Assembly: GCF_002797675.1 (NCBI RefSeq)
Contig: NZ_PGEX01000001.1
Span: forward strand, 2,232,001-2,296,000
Origin: Hallerella succinigenes
GTDB lineage: Bacteria > Fibrobacterota > Fibrobacteria > Fibrobacterales > Fibrobacteraceae
Length of the DNA stretch: 64,000 nucleotides
Reading direction: 5' to 3'
Shown here: one piece after another, positions 7,747-14,983 of the stretch
Layout of the letters: every line of letters begins with the position of its first letter
Numbering within the stretch: the stretch's first letter is position 1
Notes under the pieces: model-generated
The model's input: only the letters and a program-made list of their open reading frames with translations
Databases searched by the model: none
What the model was told of the DNA's origin: nothing
Position numbers and translations under genes: made by a program

Positions 7747-8046
7747 TCATTTCAAGTCCAGGACTGGGCTGAGGGCAGCGCCCCAATAGTACACGGCCCG
7801 CATAAAGCTCCCCAGCCGCTTCGGAACACTCGCGTTTATAGGGAAATACTCCATCTCGTTCAGGGCTTCTACGCTGTAGTATTTATCCTTGTCGTAGCAG
7901 AGCACTTCGTTGCAAAGGTTTTCTGCAATCGAGGGGCAGCACTCCTCCGGCGACATCTGGATTTTTACGGCGTACCCCAGATGGTTCATGCAGAGTTCAA
8001 AACGGGTAAGGTTGAACATGGGGGTAAGCTTCTTTTCCGAGGCCAT
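7747..8046 (-). CDS. Hypothetical protein, last gene of unknown three-gene operon
   Basis: About 99 residues if started at the ATG at 8046, or 90 from an ATG at 8019. The frame stays open further upstream to 8148, but that part is a different-frame copy of the preceding gene's end. It overlaps the 3' end of the upstream gene (stop at 7997) by about 50 bp or 23 bp. I recognise no family. It contains several Cys and a hydrophobic C-terminal stretch. The overlap could also be a frameshift that separated one longer protein into two. Confidence 0.5.
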   Translation of the reverse strand: MASEKKLTPMFNLTRFELCMNHLGYAVKIQMSPEECCPSIAENLCNEVLCYDKDKYYSVEALNEMEYFPINASVPKRLGSFMRAVYYWGAALSPVLDLK

Positions 8047-8677
8047 TGTGCATATAGTACGCCCGCTTCCGGAATTTCTGGAATTCATCCACGTTCTCTT
8101 CAGAAAGCATCTTCCGCGTTTTTTCGTCCAGCCCATCCACAAGCGCATCGATCTGCGCGATAGCGTCGAATACCGCCGACGGTTCCTGAAGCGGAAGGCT
8201 CGAATTCACCTGGACCAGATAGTAATAGCCGGTGTCATCCGTCGTCTTGGAATACTGCGAGAATTCAGGCGCACGGGCGGCCGCGCGCTCCATGAAGATG
8301 TAGCTGTCCACCTCCAATTTCGCAGCCAACGCCTTGGCGATTTCTGCCGAGGCGACAACGCAAACAAGGCAATCGCCGCGTTCACCTTCGACAAGCCTGC
8401 ACGGGAAGAAATTCTCCTGCATTTCAATCTCTTGCGGGAACTTTCCTTTCTTGACGGTAAACACCGCCATGTTCAGGCCGCTACCCGAAATGGGCGCTCC
8501 GCCCACCTGGCCATAGTCGGGTAAGGTCATCTTGCGCGATTCGCAGAGCAGGTGCGTCATGACATCCAGCTCATGGTGCATCTCCCTCCGATCCCTGCGT
8601 TTCCCGGCACCCTGCAACTGGTCGATTGCGAAGTGCAGCTTGCGGATATTCCACGGTTTGATTTTGCATTGTTCCAT
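7997..8677 (-). CDS. Hypothetical protein, second gene of unknown operon
   Basis: About 226 residues, started at the ATG at 8677 because AAGGAGG lies just upstream; an earlier in-frame ATG at 8701 overlaps the preceding gene and has no such site. No signal peptide. The middle has an Ala-rich helix (SAEIAKALAAKLE) and a strand-rich part (GYYYLVQVNSSL). I recognise no family. Its gene neighbours suggest one functional unit with the zinc-ribbon protein upstream. Confidence 0.65.
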   Translation of the reverse strand: MEQCKIKPWNIRKLHFAIDQLQGAGKRRDRREMHHELDVMTHLLCESRKMTLPDYGQVGGAPISGSGLNMAVFTVKKGKFPQEIEMQENFFPCRLVEGERGDCLVCVVASAEIAKALAAKLEVDSYIFMERAAARAPEFSQYSKTTDDTGYYYLVQVNSSLPLQEPSAVFDAIAQIDALVDGLDEKTRKMLSEENVDEFQKFRKRAYYMHNGLGKEAYPHVQPYPF

Positions 8678-8697
8678 TTTATCCTCCTTATATTTCA

Positions 8698-9483
8698 TCA
8701 TCGTGAAGCAAGCTGGAATTCCTTCAGCTTCAGTTCGTTGATCATAGTTTCAAGGTTGCAGGGTTCGCCGTCGTCATGCAATTCGCGACCCGCTTTTCGC
8801 CATTTCGCATCTTTTCCTTCGGCAGCATTCTTTTCGTATGCGACCTCGGCAAGGGTCCACTTGGCGATAATACTCTTCACGACCTTTTCGATATCCCTGT
8901 CGTGCCCTATATGCATAAGGCTGCAGTAACCGCCAAAGCGACGGTTCTTGACGTGGATTTCCCTTTTGCACTTGGGGCAAACCGCAGTCGCTTGCGAACC
9001 GCCCGAAAGGGGCGAACCCGAAAACGAGCGGATGACCGCCGTGTCGCCGCACTTGCATTCCACCTTGAACTGTTCGTTGTCCCAGATTTCGAGAAGCGAG
9101 GAAAGCTTGAGGCCGATGCTGACGAGAGTGCCGGCGAAGTTAAAATGCCTTACAGCGGACAGGCGCCCCACATAAAGCCCGCCACCCTTGATTGCGTATT
9201 GTACATCGATATTCGCGTACCGCGGGGTCGCGATAATTTCGTCCCTATGCCGCAGAATCAGGTCCAGGTTATTGTAAAGCAATGCGCACTTGCGTTCAGA
9301 ACGTCTTTTCTGGAGGGCATTCAGTTCCTCCTGCTCCCTGTTTTCCTGGTACATCTCGTCGCTCTCGAGCTTGAGCCCGGCCGCCTCCCGCTTGCAAAAA
9401 TCGGCAAAGGATTCACGCCGGTTATCCGGCTCGATCGGAAAGTTCGGGAAAGGATTCGAGTCGTCGATATGTATTGTCGCCAT
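8698..9483 (-). CDS. Hypothetical zinc-ribbon protein, first gene of unknown operon
   Basis: About 261 residues from the ATG at 9483, which has AGGAGG at a good distance; longer in-frame extensions to 9522 lack such a site. The N-terminal third is charged and helical. The centre carries a zinc-ribbon pattern, CKCG then about 21 residues later CPKCKREI, followed by a basic patch (HVKNRRFGGYC). A TATAAT at 9541-9546 (minus strand) may be its -10 box. No family recognised; nucleic-acid binding is a reasonable inference from the ribbon. Confidence 0.65.
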   Translation of the reverse strand: MATIHIDDSNPFPNFPIEPDNRRESFADFCKREAAGLKLESDEMYQENREQEELNALQKRRSERKCALLYNNLDLILRHRDEIIATPRYANIDVQYAIKGGGLYVGRLSAVRHFNFAGTLVSIGLKLSSLLEIWDNEQFKVECKCGDTAVIRSFSGSPLSGGSQATAVCPKCKREIHVKNRRFGGYCSLMHIGHDRDIEKVVKSIIAKWTLAEVAYEKNAAEGKDAKWRKAGRELHDDGEPCNLETMINELKLKEFQLASR

Positions 9484-9546
9484 AAATGACCTCCTGTCAA
9501 AGGCACTGAGTTTGCGCAGCAACAGTACCGTGCCTTCTGCATTATA

Positions 9547-10094
9547 TTATCGCTTATTTGTGCATAAATGTAAATATATGCATGAATCTAAAGCGTAATA
9601 TACAAACCCCATGCGACAAATACTGTCTCGATTTTGTCGTTTTCAGGTAATTTTTAGGGGATTTTGGGCTCTTTTAGTAAAACGCGGCCAAACATTTTAC
9701 TTTTTCGGAAAATTTTTGGTCCTACCGGCTGGGATCTTCTTCCAGCGTCATTGCGAAATCTCTGTAAACGCCCTTCGATTCGTCCTCGTCGATGTCGCTG
9801 TATAACGAATATTCAGCGAAGCATTTTATAAAGAAATGGACGAAGAATGGTTTGCACGCCCTAAACCGCTGAAAAAGAAGCTGCGAAAAGAGCCTTGCAA
9901 CAAATTGAAGAAACGCAAATGGGGACTGAAAGCGAGTTGATAAGTCCTTTCATGATATTCAAAGGGCGATTTGAGAATGTAGAGGAATTGTAGATGCGAT
10001 GTTAAACAAAGTAAACCGCGAGAACTTCAAGCAAATAAAAGGAATGCTATATTTTTTCGGAAGTCTAAATCAACCGAAGAAATATGGAGGAATC
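9547..10094. other. Gene-poor stretch, possible decayed sequence
   Basis: About 550 bp without a convincing gene. Short frames with coding-like composition occur on both strands around 9735-9945 (for example a minus-strand run containing DEDESKGVYRDFAM), but none has a start with a ribosome-binding site. They may be gene remnants at the island edge. An in-frame TTG/ATG upstream of the esterase (from 9999) is not needed, since its signal peptide starts at 10095. Confidence 0.4.
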
Positions 10095-11459
10095 ATGAAT
10101 CGACTATGCATAACCGTCTTAGCGGCAGGATTGTCCGTTGGTTTGACCGCTAACGCTTTTGCGGGTGAACGCTATCAAGATCGACAGTTTACGGTGGATG
10201 TAAAAAGGGATGTCGTTTACGCATCCGATGTTCCCGCTTTAAGTTCGCATCACTTCATTACACAGGCTCTGTTCGCCTATAAAATGACGAATCAGGATGC
10301 GACGGTCGCATACTTTTATTCCGATGAAAAAACGACGACTCCGACCGATATGAAGATGGATATCTACATGCCGGAAAAGGATTCGAAAACGGATCGAGCA
10401 GCTGTGCTCGTGGTACATGGCGGAGCTATGGTGGCGGGTTCCAAGGGTGACTTTGCACAGCACACAGTGAACTATTGTGATTCCTTGGCGGCTCGTGGTT
10501 ATGTCGCAGCTTCGATGGATTATCGTTTGGGCGTGACTCTCACCAGTCGTGATGCCCAGTTGCATATCGATAGTACACATTTTGCAAGAGCGGTTTACCG
10601 TGGCGTTCAGGATGTACGCGCCGCCGTGCGCTATTTGCGTGCGAATGCAGAAGATTTGGGCATTAACCCGAACCGCATTTATCTTGTCGGTAACAGCGCC
10701 GGTGCAATTCTTTCGCTTGAAAATATCTATTCGACGACGGAAGAGGATTTTCCGGATTACATGGATTCGGAACCTTTGCTCGGTGCCTTGGACCTTTACG
10801 GCGAACAGGGCTATGATTCTAAGGCAAATGGTGTGGCTGCCTTGTGGGGCGCTATTCACAACTTGGAAATGGTCGGTGACAACGAACGTCCGGTTCTGCT
10901 GATTCACGGTACGGCAGACGAAACTGTTCTTTTCAAAACAGGACGCCCGCTCAGCAATTTGCCGGGAGTTCTCAAGAACATTATCCCATCGGAAATGGGA
11001 GCTCTCGCTGCATCTTATACGCTCGATCTGCAAACTCCGACGCTCTACGGCAGCTATGTGATCGACTCCCTTTTGACGGAAAAAGAAATTGAACATGAAA
11101 CGTATTTTGTGGAAGGCGTCGCTCACGAATTCTACGATGAAGCGCCTTACACGGAGAGCGTCCAGAACCGAGTCTTTAACTTCCTTTACAGCTTGACCCA
11201 GGCGACGGAATCGATTGAAACGAAACCGATTTTCGCGACTGCACAAAATGCGGTACAGATGGGAAAAATGAATCAGAGCTTTACCGTATTGCGCGGTCAA
11301 AATCTCAAGTTCCGCGTATATGATTTGCGCGGTCGTGCAGTGATGCCGACGGGTAGAGTTTCTGCCGGCGAATCGGTGAACTTGAACGCCCTCGATGCAG
11401 GCGTGTACGTGCTGATGGTGCAGGGCTATCGCCCGGTGCGTTTTGGCTTAAGAAAGTAA
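10095..11459 (+). CDS. Secreted alpha/beta-hydrolase (carboxylesterase) with C-terminal sorting-like module
   Basis: 454 residues from the ATG at 10095, which has GGAGGAATC before it and begins a clear signal peptide ending near ANAFA. The esterase core has HGG (108-110, oxyanion hole), GNSAG with Ser201, Asp275 in GTADET and His344 in VAHEFY, a full catalytic triad. After about residue 380 a separate C-terminal region follows with FRVYDLRGRAV and a LDAGVYVLMV strand, like the C-terminal domains of secreted proteins in Fibrobacter and of type IX cargo. It probably removes ester groups from plant polysaccharides outside the cell (inference). Its end overlaps the convergent ppaC gene by 12 bp. 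Confidence 0.85.
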   Translation: MNRLCITVLAAGLSVGLTANAFAGERYQDRQFTVDVKRDVVYASDVPALSSHHFITQALFAYKMTNQDATVAYFYSDEKTTTPTDMKMDIYMPEKDSKTDRAAVLVVHGGAMVAGSKGDFAQHTVNYCDSLAARGYVAASMDYRLGVTLTSRDAQLHIDSTHFARAVYRGVQDVRAAVRYLRANAEDLGINPNRIYLVGNSAGAILSLENIYSTTEEDFPDYMDSEPLLGALDLYGEQGYDSKANGVAALWGAIHNLEMVGDNERPVLLIHGTADETVLFKTGRPLSNLPGVLKNIIPSEMGALAASYTLDLQTPTLYGSYVIDSLLTEKEIEHETYFVEGVAHEFYDEAPYTESVQNRVFNFLYSLTQATESIETKPIFATAQNAVQMGKMNQSFTVLRGQNLKFRVYDLRGRAVMPTGRVSAGESVNLNALDAGVYVLMVQGYRPVRFGLRK

Positions 11460-12428
11460 GGCTTGCGTGATCGCAGGAACGATGTCGACTTTGCGATTTA
11501 AGCGATGGTCTACGTAAATAATTCCCGCGTCTTTTGAAGCTCCGTAAACGGATTCTGCAATTTTCTTTGCGAGATCTGTGAAGTACAGAATGTAGCTGTG
11601 CTTGTGGCAGCTGACGTTGCAGAAAATCATTTCGTTTGCGGAATCTTTTAAAATTTTTGGCATCACACCGAGCATGCGGTGGAGAAATGATTCAATGTTT
11701 TTTTTGTCGTCGAAACTCAAGCTTCCCAAGCGGAACTTATGACCGTTTATGACGTAATCCTTGGCGTCGGAATTGAAAATTTCTTCGTCGGTCATACCGT
11801 CGAAATTTTTCGCCGCCTTTTTCATTTCGGCATAAATCATTTCCAGGTTTTCACTGGAAATGTTTAACCGTTCAGCGAGAATTTTGCAAACGACACGGTC
11901 CATTTCCGTTGTCGTTTTCTTCTTTAAATTCTGGGTGTCGGAGACGATGCCTGCGAGTAGAATCTGAGCGATTTTCTTTGTGACTTCAACTCCGAATTCC
12001 TGGTAGCAGGTAAAGATGATGGTACAGGTCGATCCGACGGGGAAAATCTTTGCGAAAATCCGTTTGGATTCCATGACATCGCCGAGGCCGTGATGGTCGA
12101 TAATTTGCAGAATGCGAGCCTCTTTGGCTCCGGCTACCGCTTGGCAGGTTTCGCTGTGGTCCACTAGGATGAGTGTTTTGCCACGAGCGTCTTCTAAAAT
12201 CGGGGGAAGTGGAAAGCCGAAGAGCGCAGCGGCGTATTTCGTTTCGTTGTTCGCTTTGCCTGCGATGCGCGCTTCGACGGGGTAGCCGAGCTTTTGCATG
12301 AGGTCTGCGTAGGCGATCGCTGCGGTGACCGTGTCGGTATCTGGCGCTTTGTGACCGATGGCGTAAATGGTTTCCGTTCCCCAGTCCAGAGCTTTTAACG
12401 CTTCGCGGTAGCAAATTTCGTTCAGCAT
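11448..12428 (-). CDS. ppaC: Manganese-dependent (family II) inorganic pyrophosphatase
   Basis: A 326-residue DHH-superfamily protein. Metal-binding motifs are GHKAPDTDT (25-33), the LVDHSE strand (about 88-93) and IDHHG (about 113-117); the C-terminal DHHA2 domain follows. It splits pyrophosphate into two phosphates in the cytoplasm and so drives biosynthesis. Family members usually have GHKNPDTDS, so the Ala in place of Asn is a small change. It lies 5 bp after the hypothetical gene 12434-12889. Confidence 0.9.
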   Translation of the reverse strand: MLNEICYREALKALDWGTETIYAIGHKAPDTDTVTAAIAYADLMQKLGYPVEARIAGKANNETKYAAALFGFPLPPILEDARGKTLILVDHSETCQAVAGAKEARILQIIDHHGLGDVMESKRIFAKIFPVGSTCTIIFTCYQEFGVEVTKKIAQILLAGIVSDTQNLKKKTTTEMDRVVCKILAERLNISSENLEMIYAEMKKAAKNFDGMTDEEIFNSDAKDYVINGHKFRLGSLSFDDKKNIESFLHRMLGVMPKILKDSANEMIFCNVSCHKHSYILYFTDLAKKIAESVYGASKDAGIIYVDHRLNRKVDIVPAITQALLS

Positions 12429-12433
12429 GAACT

Positions 12434-12889
12434 TTAGAGAGCCTCGTAGCAGTCGAAGGCCGCCTTGGAAAATGCTTCGAGATATTCCTTTTCAGACTCG
12501 CGTTCCACGTCAAAAAGGCGCGTGGTCAGCGGAAGACGTTTGCCCTTTTCGTAAACGTATGCGTGCTCGTCGCCGTTCACGTCGGTGAAGGTGAGCGTTG
12601 CCTTGGAATCGAAAGTCGAGGAGACATAGCGGATCAAATCTTCGGCATCGTTTTGGGTAAAACCTTTGAGCGACTTGCCGTCTTTGGTGCGAATAATCAA
12701 CGCACCGATGTCGCTGAAGGTTTTGTACGGCTTCATCACGAATTCAAAATCGATCTGCATGCGTTTGAACTGGAAGAAGTACTGCTTGAATCCGTTTATG
12801 TTGTACTTCTTGATCTTGAGCTTTTCTGACTTTAGCTGCGAAACGAGACGTTTAAAATTCTCGAGATACAGCATGCCGATGATTTCCAT
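12434..12889 (-). CDS. Hypothetical protein in operon with ppaC
   Basis: A 151-residue soluble protein, mixed strand/helix, with no recognised family and no catalytic motif. The ATG at 12889 is preceded by AGAGGTCTCC, a modest ribosome-binding site; a second ATG lies 5 codons on. It sits directly upstream of the pyrophosphatase gene, so the two are cotranscribed. Confidence 0.7.
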   Translation of the reverse strand: MEIIGMLYLENFKRLVSQLKSEKLKIKKYNINGFKQYFFQFKRMQIDFEFVMKPYKTFSDIGALIIRTKDGKSLKGFTQNDAEDLIRYVSSTFDSKATLTFTDVNGDEHAYVYEKGKRLPLTTRLFDVERESEKEYLEAFSKAAFDCYEAL

Positions 12890-12985
12890 GGAGACCTCTT
12901 CGTTTTAAGCGAAAAATAGAATATCATACGGAAAAAACTGTGTAGCAGGTTCGAGTGTTCGAAAATCCATGCGATGCCATTGTAA

Positions 12986-13136
12986 ATTCTGCAAATCCGC
13001 ATCCGATATGCGGAGGAGGTGCAGAATGCCCTATTTTCAGTCAGCTGGTAGAAAATGCACCAACCGAAAAACTAAGAGTTCGCTAGAACTTTTGAAAAAA
13101 TCCCTGGCCATGGAAACCCTGGCTGGGGATTTTTTT
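12986..13136 (+). ncRNA. Hairpin array ending in a terminator upstream of mraZ
   Basis: Three hairpins follow each other. First, an 8-bp stem (12986-12993 with 13020-13027, ATTCTGCA arms) encloses a 7-bp stem (12996-13002 with 13008-13014). Second, an 8-bp stem with a GCTA loop pairs 13074-13081 with 13086-13093. Third, a long hairpin pairs 13095-13110 with 13120-13136 and ends in seven T. The set looks like a short transcript with a terminator, or a terminator cluster insulating the dcw operon. No protein gene is convincing here; a 107-codon frame at 12969-13292 has no family resemblance. Confidence 0.4.
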
Positions 13137-13229
13137 ACCCATTTAAAATGTGCACTGCACAAGAAAACGCAAATTTCGCAGAACTTAAAATTTTCTGTCA
13201 AAAAATCTTGGGAATCTTGGGGTGATTTT

Positions 13230-13283
13230 TTGAAATGGTGGGAGAAAGTGGCTATATTTGTATTGTTGTGGAATAAAGTGGGT
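13230..13283 (+). promoter_or_regulatory. dcw promoter with phased MraZ boxes
   Basis: TTGAAA (13230-13235) and TATATT (13253-13258) are spaced 17 bp, a good sigma-70-type promoter. GTGG boxes begin at 13238, 13248, 13268 and 13278, all in the same 10-bp register (the 13258 position is not a match). MraZ is known to bind such GTGG repeats and repress its own operon. The boxes lie in the spacer and just downstream of the -10, so bound MraZ would block RNA polymerase. Confidence 0.85.
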
Positions 13284-13292
13284 CACTTTTAA

Positions 13293-13775
13293 ATGGAATT
13301 AAACGCTTTCATAGGAAACGCCAAGACGGCGATCGACGAAAAGGGAAGATCTTCCTTCCCTAGGGAGTTTCGTCGTTTGCTCTCTGAAGAAGAGAGCTCG
13401 TCGCTCATTTTGGCCTATGGTAGCCGCGATTCGCTCATCCTCTTTACGTTAGAGGAATATCGCAAGTTCATTGCGAAGATTGAAAGTCGACCGCAAACCT
13501 CGAAGAATGTTCGTTTCAACCGCATGTTCAAGGCAAATTCGCATTACGTGTCCTTGGACGGCCAGAACCGTATTTTGCTCTCGAAGAATGATATTGCATA
13601 CGCCAAATTGGATGGCGAAGTTCTTTATGTAGCGCGCTCTGGAAAGTCGGCTGAACTCTGGAATCCTTCCATCTACAACGAAAAGTTTGGCTTCAATACC
13701 GAAGAAGACTTTAATGAGTTTGATGCAGGGTTCTTTGATGACGAACCTTCGGGGGATGTAGATGAAAATCGCTGA
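13293..13775 (+). CDS. mraZ: Transcriptional regulator MraZ
   Basis: A 160-residue protein with two SpoVT/AbrB-like repeats: DEKGRSSFPREFR (about 15-27) and the second copy with SLDGQNRILLS (about 88-98). It forms rings that bind GTGG repeats upstream of the dcw operon, and such boxes precede it here. First gene of the operon; its last 14 bp overlap rsmH. The C-terminal ~25 residues are an acidic tail longer than usual. Confidence 0.95.
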   Translation: MELNAFIGNAKTAIDEKGRSSFPREFRRLLSEEESSSLILAYGSRDSLILFTLEEYRKFIAKIESRPQTSKNVRFNRMFKANSHYVSLDGQNRILLSKNDIAYAKLDGEVLYVARSGKSAELWNPSIYNEKFGFNTEEDFNEFDAGFFDDEPSGDVDENR

Positions 13776-14697
13776 ATATCATTCCCCAGTCCTTTTTGAT
13801 GAATGCATGCAGGCGTTGATCCTCGATCCGAAGGGGACGTATGCAGACTGCACCCTCGGTGGTGGTGGACACTCCGAAGGCATTCTGACGCACCTTGCGC
13901 CGGAAGGCCGTTTGCACTCTTTTGACCGCGACCCGGAAGCCATCGCTTATGCAACCAAGCGCCTCGAAGGCTTTAAGGATCAAGTGACCTTCCATCCGGT
14001 TCCGTTCGCCGAACTGGGACACGAGGTCGGACCGGCATCGCTGGACGGCGTTCTGTATGACCTGGGTATTAGCAGCCATCAGGTCGATGATGACGCTAGA
14101 GGCTTTACGTTCCAAGGCTCGAACCCGGTGGACCTGCGCATGGACTCCCGCTCGGACTTCAGCGCCCAGGAATGGTTGCGTACAAATTCTCTAGATGACA
14201 TGGCCCGTGCCTTTAAGGAAAATGCGGATCTTGATCGTGCGTACAAATTAAGTGCCAATATCCAGAGTGTGATTTCGGATTTGAAGACTCCGATCCTTCC
14301 GGTGCATTTACGTGCGGCTACGGAAAAGACTTATCCGGATCGCATACGCGATTTGAACAGTATTCTCGCGAGAATCTTCCAGGCGATTCGCATGGAAGTG
14401 AACGGTGAAATGGAACAGATCCGTGTAAGCATGCGTTCTGCCGTGGAAGCTTTGAAGAAGGGCGGTCGTCTGGTGGTGATCTCTTACCACTCGGTGGAAG
14501 ATCGCACGGTGAAGCTTGTCTGCAGTGAATTTGAAAGAACTTGCCTTTGCCCGCCGCAGTCTCCGGTCTGCATGTGTGGCGGCCATCATCAAAAGTTGAA
14601 AAAGGTCCTTCGCAAGCCGGGGCTTCCGACTGCGGAAGAAATCGCTCGCAATCCGCGTGCGCGTTCTGCAAAACTGAGGGTGTACGAAAGAGTATGA
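13762..14697 (+). CDS. rsmH: 16S rRNA (cytosine1402-N4)-methyltransferase
   Basis: A 311-residue SAM-dependent methyltransferase. The N-terminal YHSPVLFDECM, the glycine-rich TLGGGGHSEGIL (about 31-42) and the DLGISSHQVDD signature are diagnostic, as is the late VISYHSVEDR motif. It methylates N4 of C1402 in 16S rRNA. The start overlaps mraZ by 14 bp, and the stop overlaps the ftsL start (ATGA). Confidence 0.97.
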   Translation: MKIAEYHSPVLFDECMQALILDPKGTYADCTLGGGGHSEGILTHLAPEGRLHSFDRDPEAIAYATKRLEGFKDQVTFHPVPFAELGHEVGPASLDGVLYDLGISSHQVDDDARGFTFQGSNPVDLRMDSRSDFSAQEWLRTNSLDDMARAFKENADLDRAYKLSANIQSVISDLKTPILPVHLRAATEKTYPDRIRDLNSILARIFQAIRMEVNGEMEQIRVSMRSAVEALKKGGRLVVISYHSVEDRTVKLVCSEFERTCLCPPQSPVCMCGGHHQKLKKVLRKPGLPTAEEIARNPRARSAKLRVYERV

Positions 14698-14981
14698 TTC
14701 GGGTTTTGACGGCGCATAAGGTTTTGTGGAGCTTCTTGATGGTGATTGTCCTTGCGACATTGCTTTGCTGTTATCTGGCTTTGCAGTACCGTTTTGACGG
14801 TCTTGCGGTGAAGAAGGCGGGACTCGTTCGCGAAGTTTCGGCGCTCCGTGGTGAAGTTGTGCTTCGGGAATTGGAAAATAGAGAGCTTTCTTCTCTCGAT
14901 CGAATTACGCAGATCGCGGAACAGATGGGAATGGGTTATGCCCAGGTGCCTCATAAAGTCAAACAGACGGGGAGTAAGTAG
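14694..14981 (+). CDS. ftsL: Cell division protein FtsL
   Basis: A 95-residue single-pass membrane protein: short N-terminus, one transmembrane helix (about 12-30), then a coiled-coil region with leucine repeats ending before residue 90. It is identified by size, topology and position between rsmH and ftsI, not by sequence signature. FtsL joins FtsB and FtsQ in the divisome. The ATG at 14694 overlaps the rsmH stop. Confidence 0.85.
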   Translation: MIRVLTAHKVLWSFLMVIVLATLLCCYLALQYRFDGLAVKKAGLVREVSALRGEVVLRELENRELSSLDRITQIAEQMGMGYAQVPHKVKQTGSK

Positions 14982-14983
14982 AA

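Noticed and set aside
12946-12975. tRNA-like GGTTCGAGT motif
   Set aside because: No acceptor, D or anticodon stems can be drawn around it, so it is not a tRNA.
12969-13292. A 107-codon frame just before mraZ
   Set aside because: It runs through the hairpins, terminator and promoter region, has no RBS and no family.
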